Shown one piece after another: positions 45,390 to 53,491 of a stretch of DNA of 55,065 nt (position 1 is the stretch's first letter; each line of letters begins with the position of its first letter). The DNA comes from Candidatus Hydrogenedentota bacterium (GTDB taxonomy: Bacteria > Hydrogenedentota > Hydrogenedentia > Hydrogenedentales > JAEUWI01), in assembly GCA_016182605.1 (NCBI GenBank), contig JACPGE010000058.1:1-55065 (forward strand), read 5' to 3'. The notes beneath the pieces were generated by a model. It had not been told where the DNA came from. It saw nothing but the letters and a program-made list of their open reading frames with translations, and ran no database searches. Both the position numbers and the translations under genes were made by a program.

Positions 45390-45418
45390 ATTATTTCCTC
45401 TTTCGCCTCGCTTGTCAA
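45390..45418 (-). promoter_or_regulatory. Promoter of third pseudopilin gene
   Basis: Minus strand: perfect TTGACA (45413-45418), a 17-bp spacer and AATAAT (45390-45395), identical in both hexamers and in spacing to the second pseudopilin promoter. The predicted leader is about 143 nt. Confidence 0.75.
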
Positions 45419-45517
45419 TAACAATCCTCGTAATAGGGAATTATACGATTCCGATATTTTGACGGAGCGCGGCCCGACACGTGTCAAAAAAATCTGTTGA
45501 GAACGAGGGTGTCAACT

Positions 45518-45565
45518 CTACATCCCCCTTAATCCCCCTTCGAAGGGGGACCAAGGGGGATGTAG
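45518..45565. repeat. 48-bp cruciform element
   Basis: The outer arms CTACATCCCCCTT and AAGGGGGATGTAG are perfect complements. Between them, after a 2-base mismatch, lies the palindrome TCCCCCTTCGAAGGGGGA. The strand would fold into one long hairpin. From memory, similar C5TT/AAG5 elements are dispersed in other bacterial genomes. Confidence 0.85.
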
Positions 45566-45580
45566 ATTAGGGGCTAGTCC

Positions 45581-45643
45581 GCATATTTCACCACTTCAAA
45601 GCTATCTGGCAACGAGTTCATCTTGGAACGTGGTGAAATATGC
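45581..45643. repeat. 63-bp inverted-repeat element
   Basis: GCATATTTCACCAC and GTGGTGAAATATGC are perfect 14-bp inverted repeats enclosing 35 bases. The left 42 bases are about 80 percent identical to 40141-40182, where the right arm is missing, so this is a dispersed family with a complete and a truncated member. Resembles a REP or MITE. Confidence 0.8.
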
Positions 45644-45680
45644 TCAGCGTGACGATGGTGCTGGCGTTCACCGGGCAGGC

Positions 45681-45776
45681 TAAATCACGGGCTGTTTGTC
45701 ATTCCCAGATTTGAAGTTGGGATAACGATATGTGTGAGTGGGTGTTAAGACTACATTGTTAGGAGCCCGTGATTTA
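45681..45776. repeat. 96-bp nested hairpin element
   Basis: TAAATCACGGGCT and AGCCCGTGATTTA form perfect 13-bp arms. Inside, TCCCA and TGGGA form a second small stem. The body is more AT-rich than the surroundings. It could be a MITE or a structured RNA; there is no direct evidence of transcription. Confidence 0.75.
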
Positions 45777-45842
45777 TCCGGGCTAGCTCACGCAGCGGGA
45801 ACCCGAATCGAATTAGGGCATCTATTGGGCCGGTCAAGCCCC

Positions 45843-46340
45843 TTACATGAAGCGCTCTTTGCGTTTGTTCGGGTTTTGGGCGGCGATAACCAGGTCGACG
45901 ATGCCGGATCGGCGTGAGGAAATCATTTTGCGTTCATCGGGCCAGAACATATCGGGGAGTTCGTGGAGTGGAAACCAGGCGGGATCGAAGTGATGGTCCG
46001 TGTCCAGAATTGTGCCGCTCACCTGAGCAGTCAGGTAGAGGCCATAGTGGTTGATGGACCAGGTGTCTTTCTTTTCGGAAAGGCGCTCCAGCGTGTCGAG
46101 GTGGGCGAGGCGCGACAACTGGGTGAGGCCGGATTCCTCTTCGATTTCGCGGAGCGCGGCCGATTCCAGGTCTTCTCCCGGCTCGATGCCGCCTTTTGGG
46201 ATGACGTAGCCGTCGACGCCGGTTTCGCGGACGAGACAGACAAGAAGCAGGCCCCTTTCGACACGGATGACGACGCCTCCGGACGAGACACGTTCGGGCA
46301 GGCCTTCGATCCGAACGTACCAGGATTCATCTGCATTCAT
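45843..46340 (-). CDS. NUDIX hydrolase
   Basis: A 165-aa protein with a full Nudix box, GGIEPGEDLESAALREIEEESGL in the G-x5-E-x7-REUxEExGU pattern, at about residues 50-72. These enzymes hydrolyse nucleoside diphosphates linked to another group, such as dinucleoside polyphosphates or damaged nucleotides. The surrounding GYVIPKG and DHHFDPAWFPLHELP resemble the diadenosine polyphosphate hydrolase branch. Divergent from the efflux operon. The ribosome site is weak. Confidence 0.93.
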   Translation of the reverse strand: MNADESWYVRIEGLPERVSSGGVVIRVERGLLLVCLVRETGVDGYVIPKGGIEPGEDLESAALREIEEESGLTQLSRLAHLDTLERLSEKKDTWSINHYGLYLTAQVSGTILDTDHHFDPAWFPLHELPDMFWPDERKMISSRRSGIVDLVIAAQNPNKRKERFM

Positions 46341-46449
46341 AAGCGTGGGATCCTCTGGTGCGGCGCTGCAGGCCGCCAGGGTGGGTTGCGAAGGCCGGTA
46401 TTATGCCATGGCGCAGCGGGGTATGGAAACGTACCGGCAGTGCGCACAG

Positions 46450-46478
46450 TTGAATCTGCCGGGACAGCGCCTTATTGT
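46450..46478 (+). promoter_or_regulatory. Promoter of the HlyD-ABC efflux operon
   Basis: TTGAAT (46450-46455), a 17-bp spacer and TATTGT (46473-46478). The predicted transcript starts near 46485. Confidence 0.6.
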
Positions 46479-46525
46479 GTAGCGACTCTGCAAAAAAAAT
46501 GGGGGCTGACAATGAGGTGGCGGCA

Positions 46526-47653
46526 TTGAAGATACGGCATGGCCTCGTAGTATTACTGCTCCTCTTAGGGGCGTGCGCGGGTGAAAACGGCGGCCGGATG
46601 GCTGTTTCCGGCCAAATCGAGGGGACGGCTGTGGCTGCGGGTTCGCTCCTGGGCGGGCGCGTGGCAGCGGTGCCCGTGCGCGAGGGGGACCGGGTGGCGC
46701 AGGGCGCGTTGCTCGTCCGGTTGGAATCGACGGAGCAGGAGGCGCATGTTGCCGCGGCATTGGCGCAGTTGGCGCAGGCCGAGGCCCTGTACAGCAAGCT
46801 CCGCAATGGCGCGCGTCCGGAAACGTTGCGCCAGAGCGAAGCCGCGGCGCTGCAGGCCGAGGAGCAGTACCGTATGCTGGAGCGGGGATCCCGTGTGGAG
46901 CAGGTGGAGGCGGCGCGTGCACGGGCGGCGACGCTGCGCGCCCAGTTGGACAAGGCGGGCGAAGACCGGGATCGGATGGAGCAATTGCGATCGGAAGAGG
47001 TGGTCTCTCAGCAGCGGCTGGACGATGCGCGGCATGCGTTTGATGCGGCGGCGTCTGCGTTTGACGCCGCGCAGGAAGAGCTGGCCATGCTTACGAAGGG
47101 CGCGCGGGTGGAAGAGATCAATATGGCGCGTGCGGCGCACGCTCAGGCGCAGGCGGTGCTGGAGGAACTGGAAGCGGGCGCCCGGTACGAGGATTTGCTT
47201 GCGGCGCAGGCGGGGGTGGATGCGGCGCGCGCCGATGCCGCATTGTCGCAGAAGGCGCTTCGCGAGATGGAGATTGTGTCGCCGCTGGAGGGAGTGATCG
47301 AGTCGCTGGATGTGCATCCCGGGGACATCGTAAAGCCGGGGCCCATTGCACAGATAACGGACCCGGACGATTTGGAGGTGGTGGTGTATGTGAGCGCGGC
47401 GCTGCTCGGCGGGCTGGTGGTGGGAGAGGAGGTTCCGTTCACCGCGGATTCGTTTGGAGAGGAGATTTTTACGGGGCGCATTATTCAGGTGGCGACGGTG
47501 GGCGAGTATACGCCGCGCAATTTGCAGACGGTGGAAGAGCGCGTGCAGCAGGTATTCGGGATCAAGCTGGCGTTGGATTCCTCCGGGGGCCGGCTCAAGG
47601 CGGGCATGACGGTTACGGCGGCATTCGGTCCAGCGGGTGACGGGGCTCCATGA
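46526..47653 (+). CDS. HlyD-family membrane fusion lipoprotein
   Basis: A 375-aa periplasmic adaptor. I favour the TTG at 46526, preceded by GAGGTGG, because it yields a clean lipoprotein signal, KIRHGLVVLLLLLGAC, with lipobox Cys; an ATG at 46499 is possible but has no ribosome site and an acidic N-terminus. Biotinyl-lipoyl half-motifs occur at about 30-75 (GGRVAAVPVREGDRV) and 240-290 (SPLEGVIESLDVHPGDIVKPG), separated by a long Ala/Glu/Arg coiled coil with repeated NGARPE and KGARVEE-type turns. The YbhG/YhiI type of adaptor linking an inner-membrane ABC pump to an outer-membrane channel. The stop overlaps the next ATG by 4 bp. Confidence 0.9.
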   Translation: MKIRHGLVVLLLLLGACAGENGGRMAVSGQIEGTAVAAGSLLGGRVAAVPVREGDRVAQGALLVRLESTEQEAHVAAALAQLAQAEALYSKLRNGARPETLRQSEAAALQAEEQYRMLERGSRVEQVEAARARAATLRAQLDKAGEDRDRMEQLRSEEVVSQQRLDDARHAFDAAASAFDAAQEELAMLTKGARVEEINMARAAHAQAQAVLEELEAGARYEDLLAAQAGVDAARADAALSQKALREMEIVSPLEGVIESLDVHPGDIVKPGPIAQITDPDDLEVVVYVSAALLGGLVVGEEVPFTADSFGEEIFTGRIIQVATVGEYTPRNLQTVEERVQQVFGIKLALDSSGGRLKAGMTVTAAFGPAGDGAP

Positions 47654-48597
47654 ACACCTGTATTGAGACCCACGGTCTGACGCGCCGCTTCGGCAAGTTT
47701 ACGGCGGTGGACGACGTGGACCTGCACATTGAGTCGGGGGCGATCTTCGGCATCCTCGGCCCGAATGGTTCGGGCAAGACGACCTTAATCCGCATGCTGT
47801 GCGGGCTCTTGCGTCCCAGTGCGGGCGAGGCGCAGGTGCTGGGCTTCGACACCCAGCGCGAGGGCGAGGCGATCCGCAGCGCGATCGGGTATATGTCGCA
47901 GCAATTCAGCCTCTATGGCGATCTCACGGTGATGCAGAACCTGAAGTTTTATGCGCGGATCTATGGCATTCCCCGGCGCGATCGGATGGCGCGCATTGAG
48001 GAGGTGGTGCGTATCGTGGGGATCGGGAACTATTTGAAGGCGCAATCGCGGAAGCTGTCCGGCGGGTGGAAGCAGCGGTTGGCGCTGGCGTGTGCGCTGG
48101 TGCACGAGCCGAAGCTGGTCTTTCTGGATGAGCCCACGGCGGGCATCGATCCCGTGGCGCGGCGCGATCTGTGGAACCTGATTTTCGATCTTTCGGGGCA
48201 GGGCATTACCTTCTTTGTGTCCACGCACTATATGGACGAGGCGGAACGGTGCAGTCACGTGGGGTACATTTATTTTTCCAAGCTGGTGGTGTGTGGCACG
48301 CCCAATGAGTTGAAGGGATTGCCCGAGATCATTCCCGCGGGCACGGTGCGCCTGGAGGTGCGGTGTCCGAAATTGCCCGTGGCGATGCGCGCGCTTGCGG
48401 CGCAGGAGTGCATCCGGGATGTGACGATCTTCGGCGACTCCCTGCACGTGATCGGGGATGCGGGTTGTGAGGCCGTGATTGTATCGACCTTGTCCGTCAC
48501 CATATCCGGCGTGCCGGAGCTGCGGCAGATTCCGCCGACGCTGGAGGACGTGTTTGTGACGCTGACCCGGAGCCGGAGCGCGGCAAGCCATGTTTAG
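47650..48597 (+). CDS. Efflux ABC transporter ATP-binding protein
   Basis: A 315-aa ATPase. Walker A GPNGSGKTT (about residues 38-46), signature LSGGWKQRLALACAL, Walker B LVFLDEPTAGIDP and switch His in FVSTHYMDEAE. The sequence resembles the YbhF and DrrA drug-export ATPases. It overlaps the adaptor gene by 4 bp and the permease gene by 8 bp, so all three are translated together. Confidence 0.95.
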   Translation: MNTCIETHGLTRRFGKFTAVDDVDLHIESGAIFGILGPNGSGKTTLIRMLCGLLRPSAGEAQVLGFDTQREGEAIRSAIGYMSQQFSLYGDLTVMQNLKFYARIYGIPRRDRMARIEEVVRIVGIGNYLKAQSRKLSGGWKQRLALACALVHEPKLVFLDEPTAGIDPVARRDLWNLIFDLSGQGITFFVSTHYMDEAERCSHVGYIYFSKLVVCGTPNELKGLPEIIPAGTVRLEVRCPKLPVAMRALAAQECIRDVTIFGDSLHVIGDAGCEAVIVSTLSVTISGVPELRQIPPTLEDVFVTLTRSRSAASHV

Positions 48598-49705
48598 GGG
48601 CATCGGATCGATCATCTACAAAGAGTGCATTCACATTGTGCGGGATCCGCGCACGTTGTTCCTCATGCTGCTGGTGCCCGGCCTGCAAATGACGATCTTC
48701 GGCTACGCGATCGACATGGATGTGAAGCATATCCGCACGGCGGTATACAACCTGGATGGACGTCCGGCGAGCCGCGAACTGCTGAACGATTTCGAGAACA
48801 CGAAGACGTTTGATATCGTGGCGCATGTGCAATCGGACACGGCGCTGCTATCGGAGATCGTGCGGGGGAAGGCGCAGGTGGCGATCAAGGTGCCGCCGGA
48901 CTACACGGATCGGCTGGTGCTGGGCGCGCCGGTTTCGGTGCAGGTAATGATCGATGGGAGTGACTCGACGGTGGCGATGCAGGCGCTGAACGTGGCCAAT
49001 GCCATTGCGCTGCAGAAGTCGTTGGGCATTGTGGCGAAGACCGTGGATAGCGTGAGCGGCCCGCCGGTGACGGTACGTCCGCGGGTACTTTTCAATCCCG
49101 ACATGAAGACGCCGAATTTCATGGTGCCCGGGCTCGTGGGCATTGTGATGCAGGTGGTCACACTTTTTTTGACGGCGTTCGCCGTGGTGCGGGAGAAGGA
49201 GAACGGCACGCTGGAACAACTCATGGTGACGCCCGTGTCGCGGCTGGGGCTCATGCTGGGCAAGCTCATCCCCTATGCGTTCGTGGGGGCGTTCGAGACG
49301 TCGGTGGTCATGTGCATCATGCGCTTTGTGTTTGGCGTGCCCGTGAGCGGCAGCCTGCTGCTGCTGGCCGGGGCCGCGCTCATTTTCCTCTTCACGGTGC
49401 TGGGTATGGGGCTGCTCATCTCCACGGTGGCGGAGAACCAGATACAGGCGATGCAGATCGCGTTTATCATCATGCTGCCCTCCGTGTTGCTCTCCGGCTT
49501 TCTCTTCCCGCAGGAATCCATGCCGCTGCCCATCTACGTCATTGGACAGTTTATTCCGGCGACCTATTTCATCCATATCCTGCGCGGCATCATCCTGCGT
49601 GGCGCGACGTTTCAGGACCTCTGGCCCCAGGGGGTCTACCTGGGGCTCATCGGCCTGGCGGTGCTTGGCATTGCCACGCGCCGTTTCCGGAAGACGATGG
49701 GGTGA
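48590..49705 (+). CDS. ABC-2 efflux permease, YbhS/YhhJ type
   Basis: A 371-aa permease with one N-terminal helix (LFLMLLVPGLQMTIFGYAI), a large extracytoplasmic domain (about 45-175) and five C-terminal helices. The sequence VVREKENGTLEQLMVTPVSR is the conserved ABC-2 loop, and PSVLLSGFLFPQESMP is typical of drug-export permeases. With the adaptor and ATPase it makes a tripartite exporter lacking only an outer-membrane channel, presumably encoded elsewhere. It needs either a homodimer or a second permease; only one is present here. Confidence 0.94.
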   Translation: MFRGIGSIIYKECIHIVRDPRTLFLMLLVPGLQMTIFGYAIDMDVKHIRTAVYNLDGRPASRELLNDFENTKTFDIVAHVQSDTALLSEIVRGKAQVAIKVPPDYTDRLVLGAPVSVQVMIDGSDSTVAMQALNVANAIALQKSLGIVAKTVDSVSGPPVTVRPRVLFNPDMKTPNFMVPGLVGIVMQVVTLFLTAFAVVREKENGTLEQLMVTPVSRLGLMLGKLIPYAFVGAFETSVVMCIMRFVFGVPVSGSLLLLAGAALIFLFTVLGMGLLISTVAENQIQAMQIAFIIMLPSVLLSGFLFPQESMPLPIYVIGQFIPATYFIHILRGIILRGATFQDLWPQGVYLGLIGLAVLGIATRRFRKTMG

Positions 49706-49720
49706 TGGTGTACGTGCTCC

Positions 49721-52700
49721 TCAGAACGACATGCTGACGGCAGCCTCCTGCTGGCCCTCGGTGAGCACGAGGGGCGCACTTGTCGTGCCCAGGTAGCCAT
49801 TCTGGCCATGGGCAAAGGCAATGAGGGTGTAGGCGCCTGCTTCCGGGATATAGAGGCTTGCCTGACCGTCGATGACCTGGCTGCCGCCGGCCATGTCGCC
49901 CTGCACGGTCTGGAACCAGCCTTGGCCCATGTCTGCCGGTGGTGTGTGGCTGCCGCGCAATGCGAAGACCTGGATGCCCGCGGCGCCTGCGGGACTGCCG
50001 GCCACGGAGACCGTGACCTGAATCTGGGATTCGAGGCTGAGTTCGACGTAGTGTTCCTGGCCTTCGTTGATCTTCACCCGTGAGGATACACTTTGATAGG
50101 CGCCATTAACCTGTAGCGAGCCCTGCACGGTCGCCTCGCCCGCGGGCAGGCCGGTAAACTCAAAGGCGCCGTCGGCGCCGATTTGTGCGCCGTAGTTTTC
50201 CTTGCCCTGGCCCGTGTCCAGCATCACGTTGACCCATCCGGCGCGGGTTGCCCCGGCCGATTCCAGCAGGAGGCCGCGCAAGACCGCGGCGCCTTCCTTC
50301 ACATTGAAGTCCACCCGCGCCGTGGCGCCCTCTTGCAGGGTCGTCTGCTCGCTCACGGAACGGTGGGAATTGTTGTCTCTGGGGATGCTGAGGGTGATGG
50401 ACGCATCCCCCGAGGGGAGCCCGGCTATGCGGTAGTAGCCGTTGGCGTCTGTGGGCGCGTGGGTGTTGAAAGGCTGTTCCCCCGCGTCGGATTGCATCAT
50501 ATTCACGTTGACGTAGACATCGCCCCGGGGCTGGCCGTTGATGAGCACGGTACCTTCCACAGCCGCGCCGGCGCCCAGGGTGATCTGCACGTGGTTGGCG
50601 CCCGCGCCAATGTTCGCCGTGGTGGTGGCGGGGGCAAAGCTGGGATGATAGGCGGAGAAGGTGCCCTCGCCCTGGGCCACATCGGTCAGCGTGAAGGATC
50701 CGTCGCTGCCGCTCACCGCCTTTTTCGCGCGATCCCGTTCCCATTCCTGGGGCACGGAGCCTATGAAAATGAGCGCACTGGAGACGGGCGCGCCCGAGGT
50801 ATCCACGACCACGCCCTCCACCGACTGTCCGGGGGACATAGAAATGACGACGCCAGAAACGGTCTCGCCGGCCACGATGCCATCCACCACCTGGGTGGTC
50901 AGGGCGTAGCCCGTGGCCTTCACGCCCACCGTGGCGGAACCCTCTTGAACCAGTTTCAGCAGGAAATGGCCTTCGTCGTTAATGATGGGCGTCATGTTGC
51001 CGATCATCCAGGGGTCCAGGCGTTGCTGGTTGCCCGGCGCCTGGACGATGGAGAATTCTGTGATCGGCTGGCCCGATACGGCATCCCGAATGGTGCCTTC
51101 GATACTGCCCCGGCCACGCATGATCACCTGGAGGTCCTTGGCGCCGGCTTCCACTCCGGGCATTTGCTGTGCGGTGTGTTCGTGGTGGTCGAAGTTCAGG
51201 TGGTAGGCGCCCTCCTGCAATGCAGTGAGCTCAAAACTGCCATCGCCCGTGCTTCGTCCTTCGGCCGAGCCTGGTCCGTAGCCATTGATATTCACATTGC
51301 TGATGCCTTCGCCCGCTTCGTTCACCACGCGTCCCGTGATGGTGAGCCCACCCAATTGATCGAAGACCAATCGGAGGCCGTCGACCTTCTCCCCTGCTTC
51401 CCTGATGGTGACGGTTTCCGTGGGCGGGTTGTTGAAGTTGTGGTTGCCGGGCGCGCTGAGAATCAGATCGAAGTCGCCGGGAGTCAGTTGGTCCACTTCG
51501 AAAGCGCCGTCGGCTTCGGATTCAATGATTGAAGAACCGAAATAGTTGTCCGGAGTCTTTCGCGCGATGATGCCGATGTTCTCCAGGGGCTTGCCCGCCG
51601 GGTCCACCACGATCCCACTGATTACCGCTTCGGCCGTCATCACGATTTCGATGCCCTCCACCGGGCTGTCGCCGATGGCTATGGGTTCTTGCGGGGGACT
51701 CACGAGATCCTTGCTTCCTGCACGGATGGTGTATTCGGAGTTTGGGGAAAGTCCGGCCAGGATGAAGGTGCCGTCGTCCTCGGCCTGGGTTCCCGCATGC
51801 ATGCCGCGCCGCGTGTTTCCATTGACATAACCGCCGGTAACGGGGTTGCCTTCGGCATCCACCAGCCGCCCTGCAATATAGAGTCCGCGCTCTAGCACGA
51901 AGTCCACATTGTTCAGCGCCTCACCCGCACGCAGGGTGACCAGCTTGCGCCGGTTCTCGCTCTCCCAGTCGTTGGGATAGCCTTTGATATCTTCCCGTTC
52001 CACGCGATAGGCGCCGGTGCTCAACCCGTCGAACGAAAAGGAGCCATCCGCACTGGAGGTCTGTTCCTTCGAGATCTGCGGGGCCGTGCTCCCTTCGGCA
52101 TTCACGGAGTTGAGGTGGAGGGCCACCCGGAGTCCCTCGCCGGAATCCTTGTCGTAGACGCGCCCGGTAATGAGGCCGCCCATGGTCACGCCGATCTGGA
52201 GGCCGGTGGTTTCTTTTCCGGCGCTCACTTTGAACTTGCTGGTGTCGGCGCTGGCCACATATTGGTCGTGCACCACGCTGGCGATATGTTCGCCTTCCGG
52301 CAGGTCTGTAAGCACAAACTTGCCTTGAGGATCCGATTTGGTCTCGTATTGGTCCATCCAGAAGCGGGAGGCGAGCTTGATGGTGATGTTGGGCAAGGCG
52401 TCGTCCGTTTCGAGGTCCACCACGGTGCCGCTGGCACTGCCTGCGCCATCGAGCACGATTTCGGCGCCTTTGGCCCCCAACTTCACGTCCTGGACGCTGT
52501 TGGTGCCGTAGCCTTTCGCGCTGGCGACAATCTCATAGGAACCGTCGATGAGGTAGGGAAATGCGAAGGTTCCATCCGCGCCGGATTTCTGCGTGAGGGT
52601 TTTCACCCAGTTCTGGTCGATATTGGTGTCGCCGAGCATGCCCTTGTAGTGCGTGACAAAGACCCGGGCATTTTCAATGGGCTGGCCCTGGCGGTTCTTG

Positions 52701-53299
52701 ACGATCCCCGAGATCTGCCCTCCGGGGAAGAGCTGCAACGTAACGCTGTCTTCCTTGTAGTCTGCCCGGATCGTGCCATCGTCGATGCCGAAAAAGCCTT
52801 CGGTGGAGGTGGCGAGGGCCACGTAGGTGCCCCAGGGCAGGTTGTCCACCTTGAAGGTGCCGTCGGCTGCGGGCGAGATGGGGCGCACCAGTGCGTCCGC
52901 GCCCTTCTCTTCATGGTTCTCCCAGTCGACCAGGGTCAAGTCGATCTTGACCTTGCCCATGTCCCCCTTCTTCTGCACAAAGGTGACTTTACCCGTGATC
53001 GTGCCCTTGCCCTCGCGTTTTTTCTTGCCGTCTTTCGCCGCTTCGGGCGTGTCTTCCGCCGCCTCTGCCTCGGTGACATCGGATTCCTCCGCGGGCGCGG
53101 CCGTGGGCTTGGCAGCGGGGGTGTGGGCAGGCGCGGAACCGGTATTGGCGCCTTGGGAAGCGGTTTTCGGCTTCTCCTCGTCGGCCACACTGGAAGCTGG
53201 CGCGCCACTGCCGCCCGAGGTGTCCAGGGTGAGGTACAGCACGGCGGTAACCGCGGCCAGCATGAAGATGACCAGCGCAATGCCGAATTTGGTGTTCAT
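49721..53299 (-). CDS. Membrane-anchored multi-domain carboxypeptidase-regulatory-like protein
   Basis: A 1192-aa surface protein. The start at 53299 follows AGGAAGG. One N-terminal helix (FGIALVIFMLAAVTAVLYL) anchors it, then an Ala/Pro/Glu/Lys-rich stalk reaches about residue 95. The rest is about a dozen beta-sandwich units of 80-95 residues, of the carboxypeptidase regulatory or transthyretin-like kind. Each has a start like ISGIVVDPAGKPLENIGI, then DGSFELTAL, then GAYHL or similar. No catalytic domain is visible. Such proteins act as structural or adhesive fibres. It converges on the efflux operon with 15 bp between; the two need not be related. Confidence 0.9.
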   Translation of the reverse strand: MNTKFGIALVIFMLAAVTAVLYLTLDTSGGSGAPASSVADEEKPKTASQGANTGSAPAHTPAAKPTAAPAEESDVTEAEAAEDTPEAAKDGKKKREGKGTITGKVTFVQKKGDMGKVKIDLTLVDWENHEEKGADALVRPISPAADGTFKVDNLPWGTYVALATSTEGFFGIDDGTIRADYKEDSVTLQLFPGGQISGIVKNRQGQPIENARVFVTHYKGMLGDTNIDQNWVKTLTQKSGADGTFAFPYLIDGSYEIVASAKGYGTNSVQDVKLGAKGAEIVLDGAGSASGTVVDLETDDALPNITIKLASRFWMDQYETKSDPQGKFVLTDLPEGEHIASVVHDQYVASADTSKFKVSAGKETTGLQIGVTMGGLITGRVYDKDSGEGLRVALHLNSVNAEGSTAPQISKEQTSSADGSFSFDGLSTGAYRVEREDIKGYPNDWESENRRKLVTLRAGEALNNVDFVLERGLYIAGRLVDAEGNPVTGGYVNGNTRRGMHAGTQAEDDGTFILAGLSPNSEYTIRAGSKDLVSPPQEPIAIGDSPVEGIEIVMTAEAVISGIVVDPAGKPLENIGIIARKTPDNYFGSSIIESEADGAFEVDQLTPGDFDLILSAPGNHNFNNPPTETVTIREAGEKVDGLRLVFDQLGGLTITGRVVNEAGEGISNVNINGYGPGSAEGRSTGDGSFELTALQEGAYHLNFDHHEHTAQQMPGVEAGAKDLQVIMRGRGSIEGTIRDAVSGQPITEFSIVQAPGNQQRLDPWMIGNMTPIINDEGHFLLKLVQEGSATVGVKATGYALTTQVVDGIVAGETVSGVVISMSPGQSVEGVVVDTSGAPVSSALIFIGSVPQEWERDRAKKAVSGSDGSFTLTDVAQGEGTFSAYHPSFAPATTTANIGAGANHVQITLGAGAAVEGTVLINGQPRGDVYVNVNMMQSDAGEQPFNTHAPTDANGYYRIAGLPSGDASITLSIPRDNNSHRSVSEQTTLQEGATARVDFNVKEGAAVLRGLLLESAGATRAGWVNVMLDTGQGKENYGAQIGADGAFEFTGLPAGEATVQGSLQVNGAYQSVSSRVKINEGQEHYVELSLESQIQVTVSVAGSPAGAAGIQVFALRGSHTPPADMGQGWFQTVQGDMAGGSQVIDGQASLYIPEAGAYTLIAFAHGQNGYLGTTSAPLVLTEGQQEAAVSMSF

Positions 53300-53442
53300 G
53301 GGGAATCCTTCCTGAGTAGAACGGCAGGGCGATTGAGTCACGCGCCCGATCCGTTATATCACATGCCTATGAGGAATAAAACTTTGGCAATTGGCGGCCC
53401 GGACAGGGGTCTGGAAATCGTGCAGCGGGATCTCGCGTTTAC

Positions 53443-53448
53443 TATAAT
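53443..53448 (+). promoter_or_regulatory. -10 box of the peptide-binding protein gene
   Basis: A perfect TATAAT at 53443-53448 with a weak -35 (GTGCAG at 53420-53425, 17-bp spacer). Transcription would begin near 53455. An in-frame ATG at 53447 overlaps this box, which supports the later GTG start. Confidence 0.55.
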
Positions 53449-53491
53449 GATTTCGTACCGGACGAGCGATCACCGGGTGAAAGGAGTTGTT

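Larger units (their letters stand above)
45241..45842. other. Intergenic region with promoter and three hairpin elements
   Basis: The first 180 bases hold the leader and promoter of the third pseudopilin gene. From 45518 to 45776 come three separate inverted-repeat elements, listed below. The remaining 66 bases before the NUDIX stop codon show nothing. No open frame looks coding. Confidence 0.7.
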
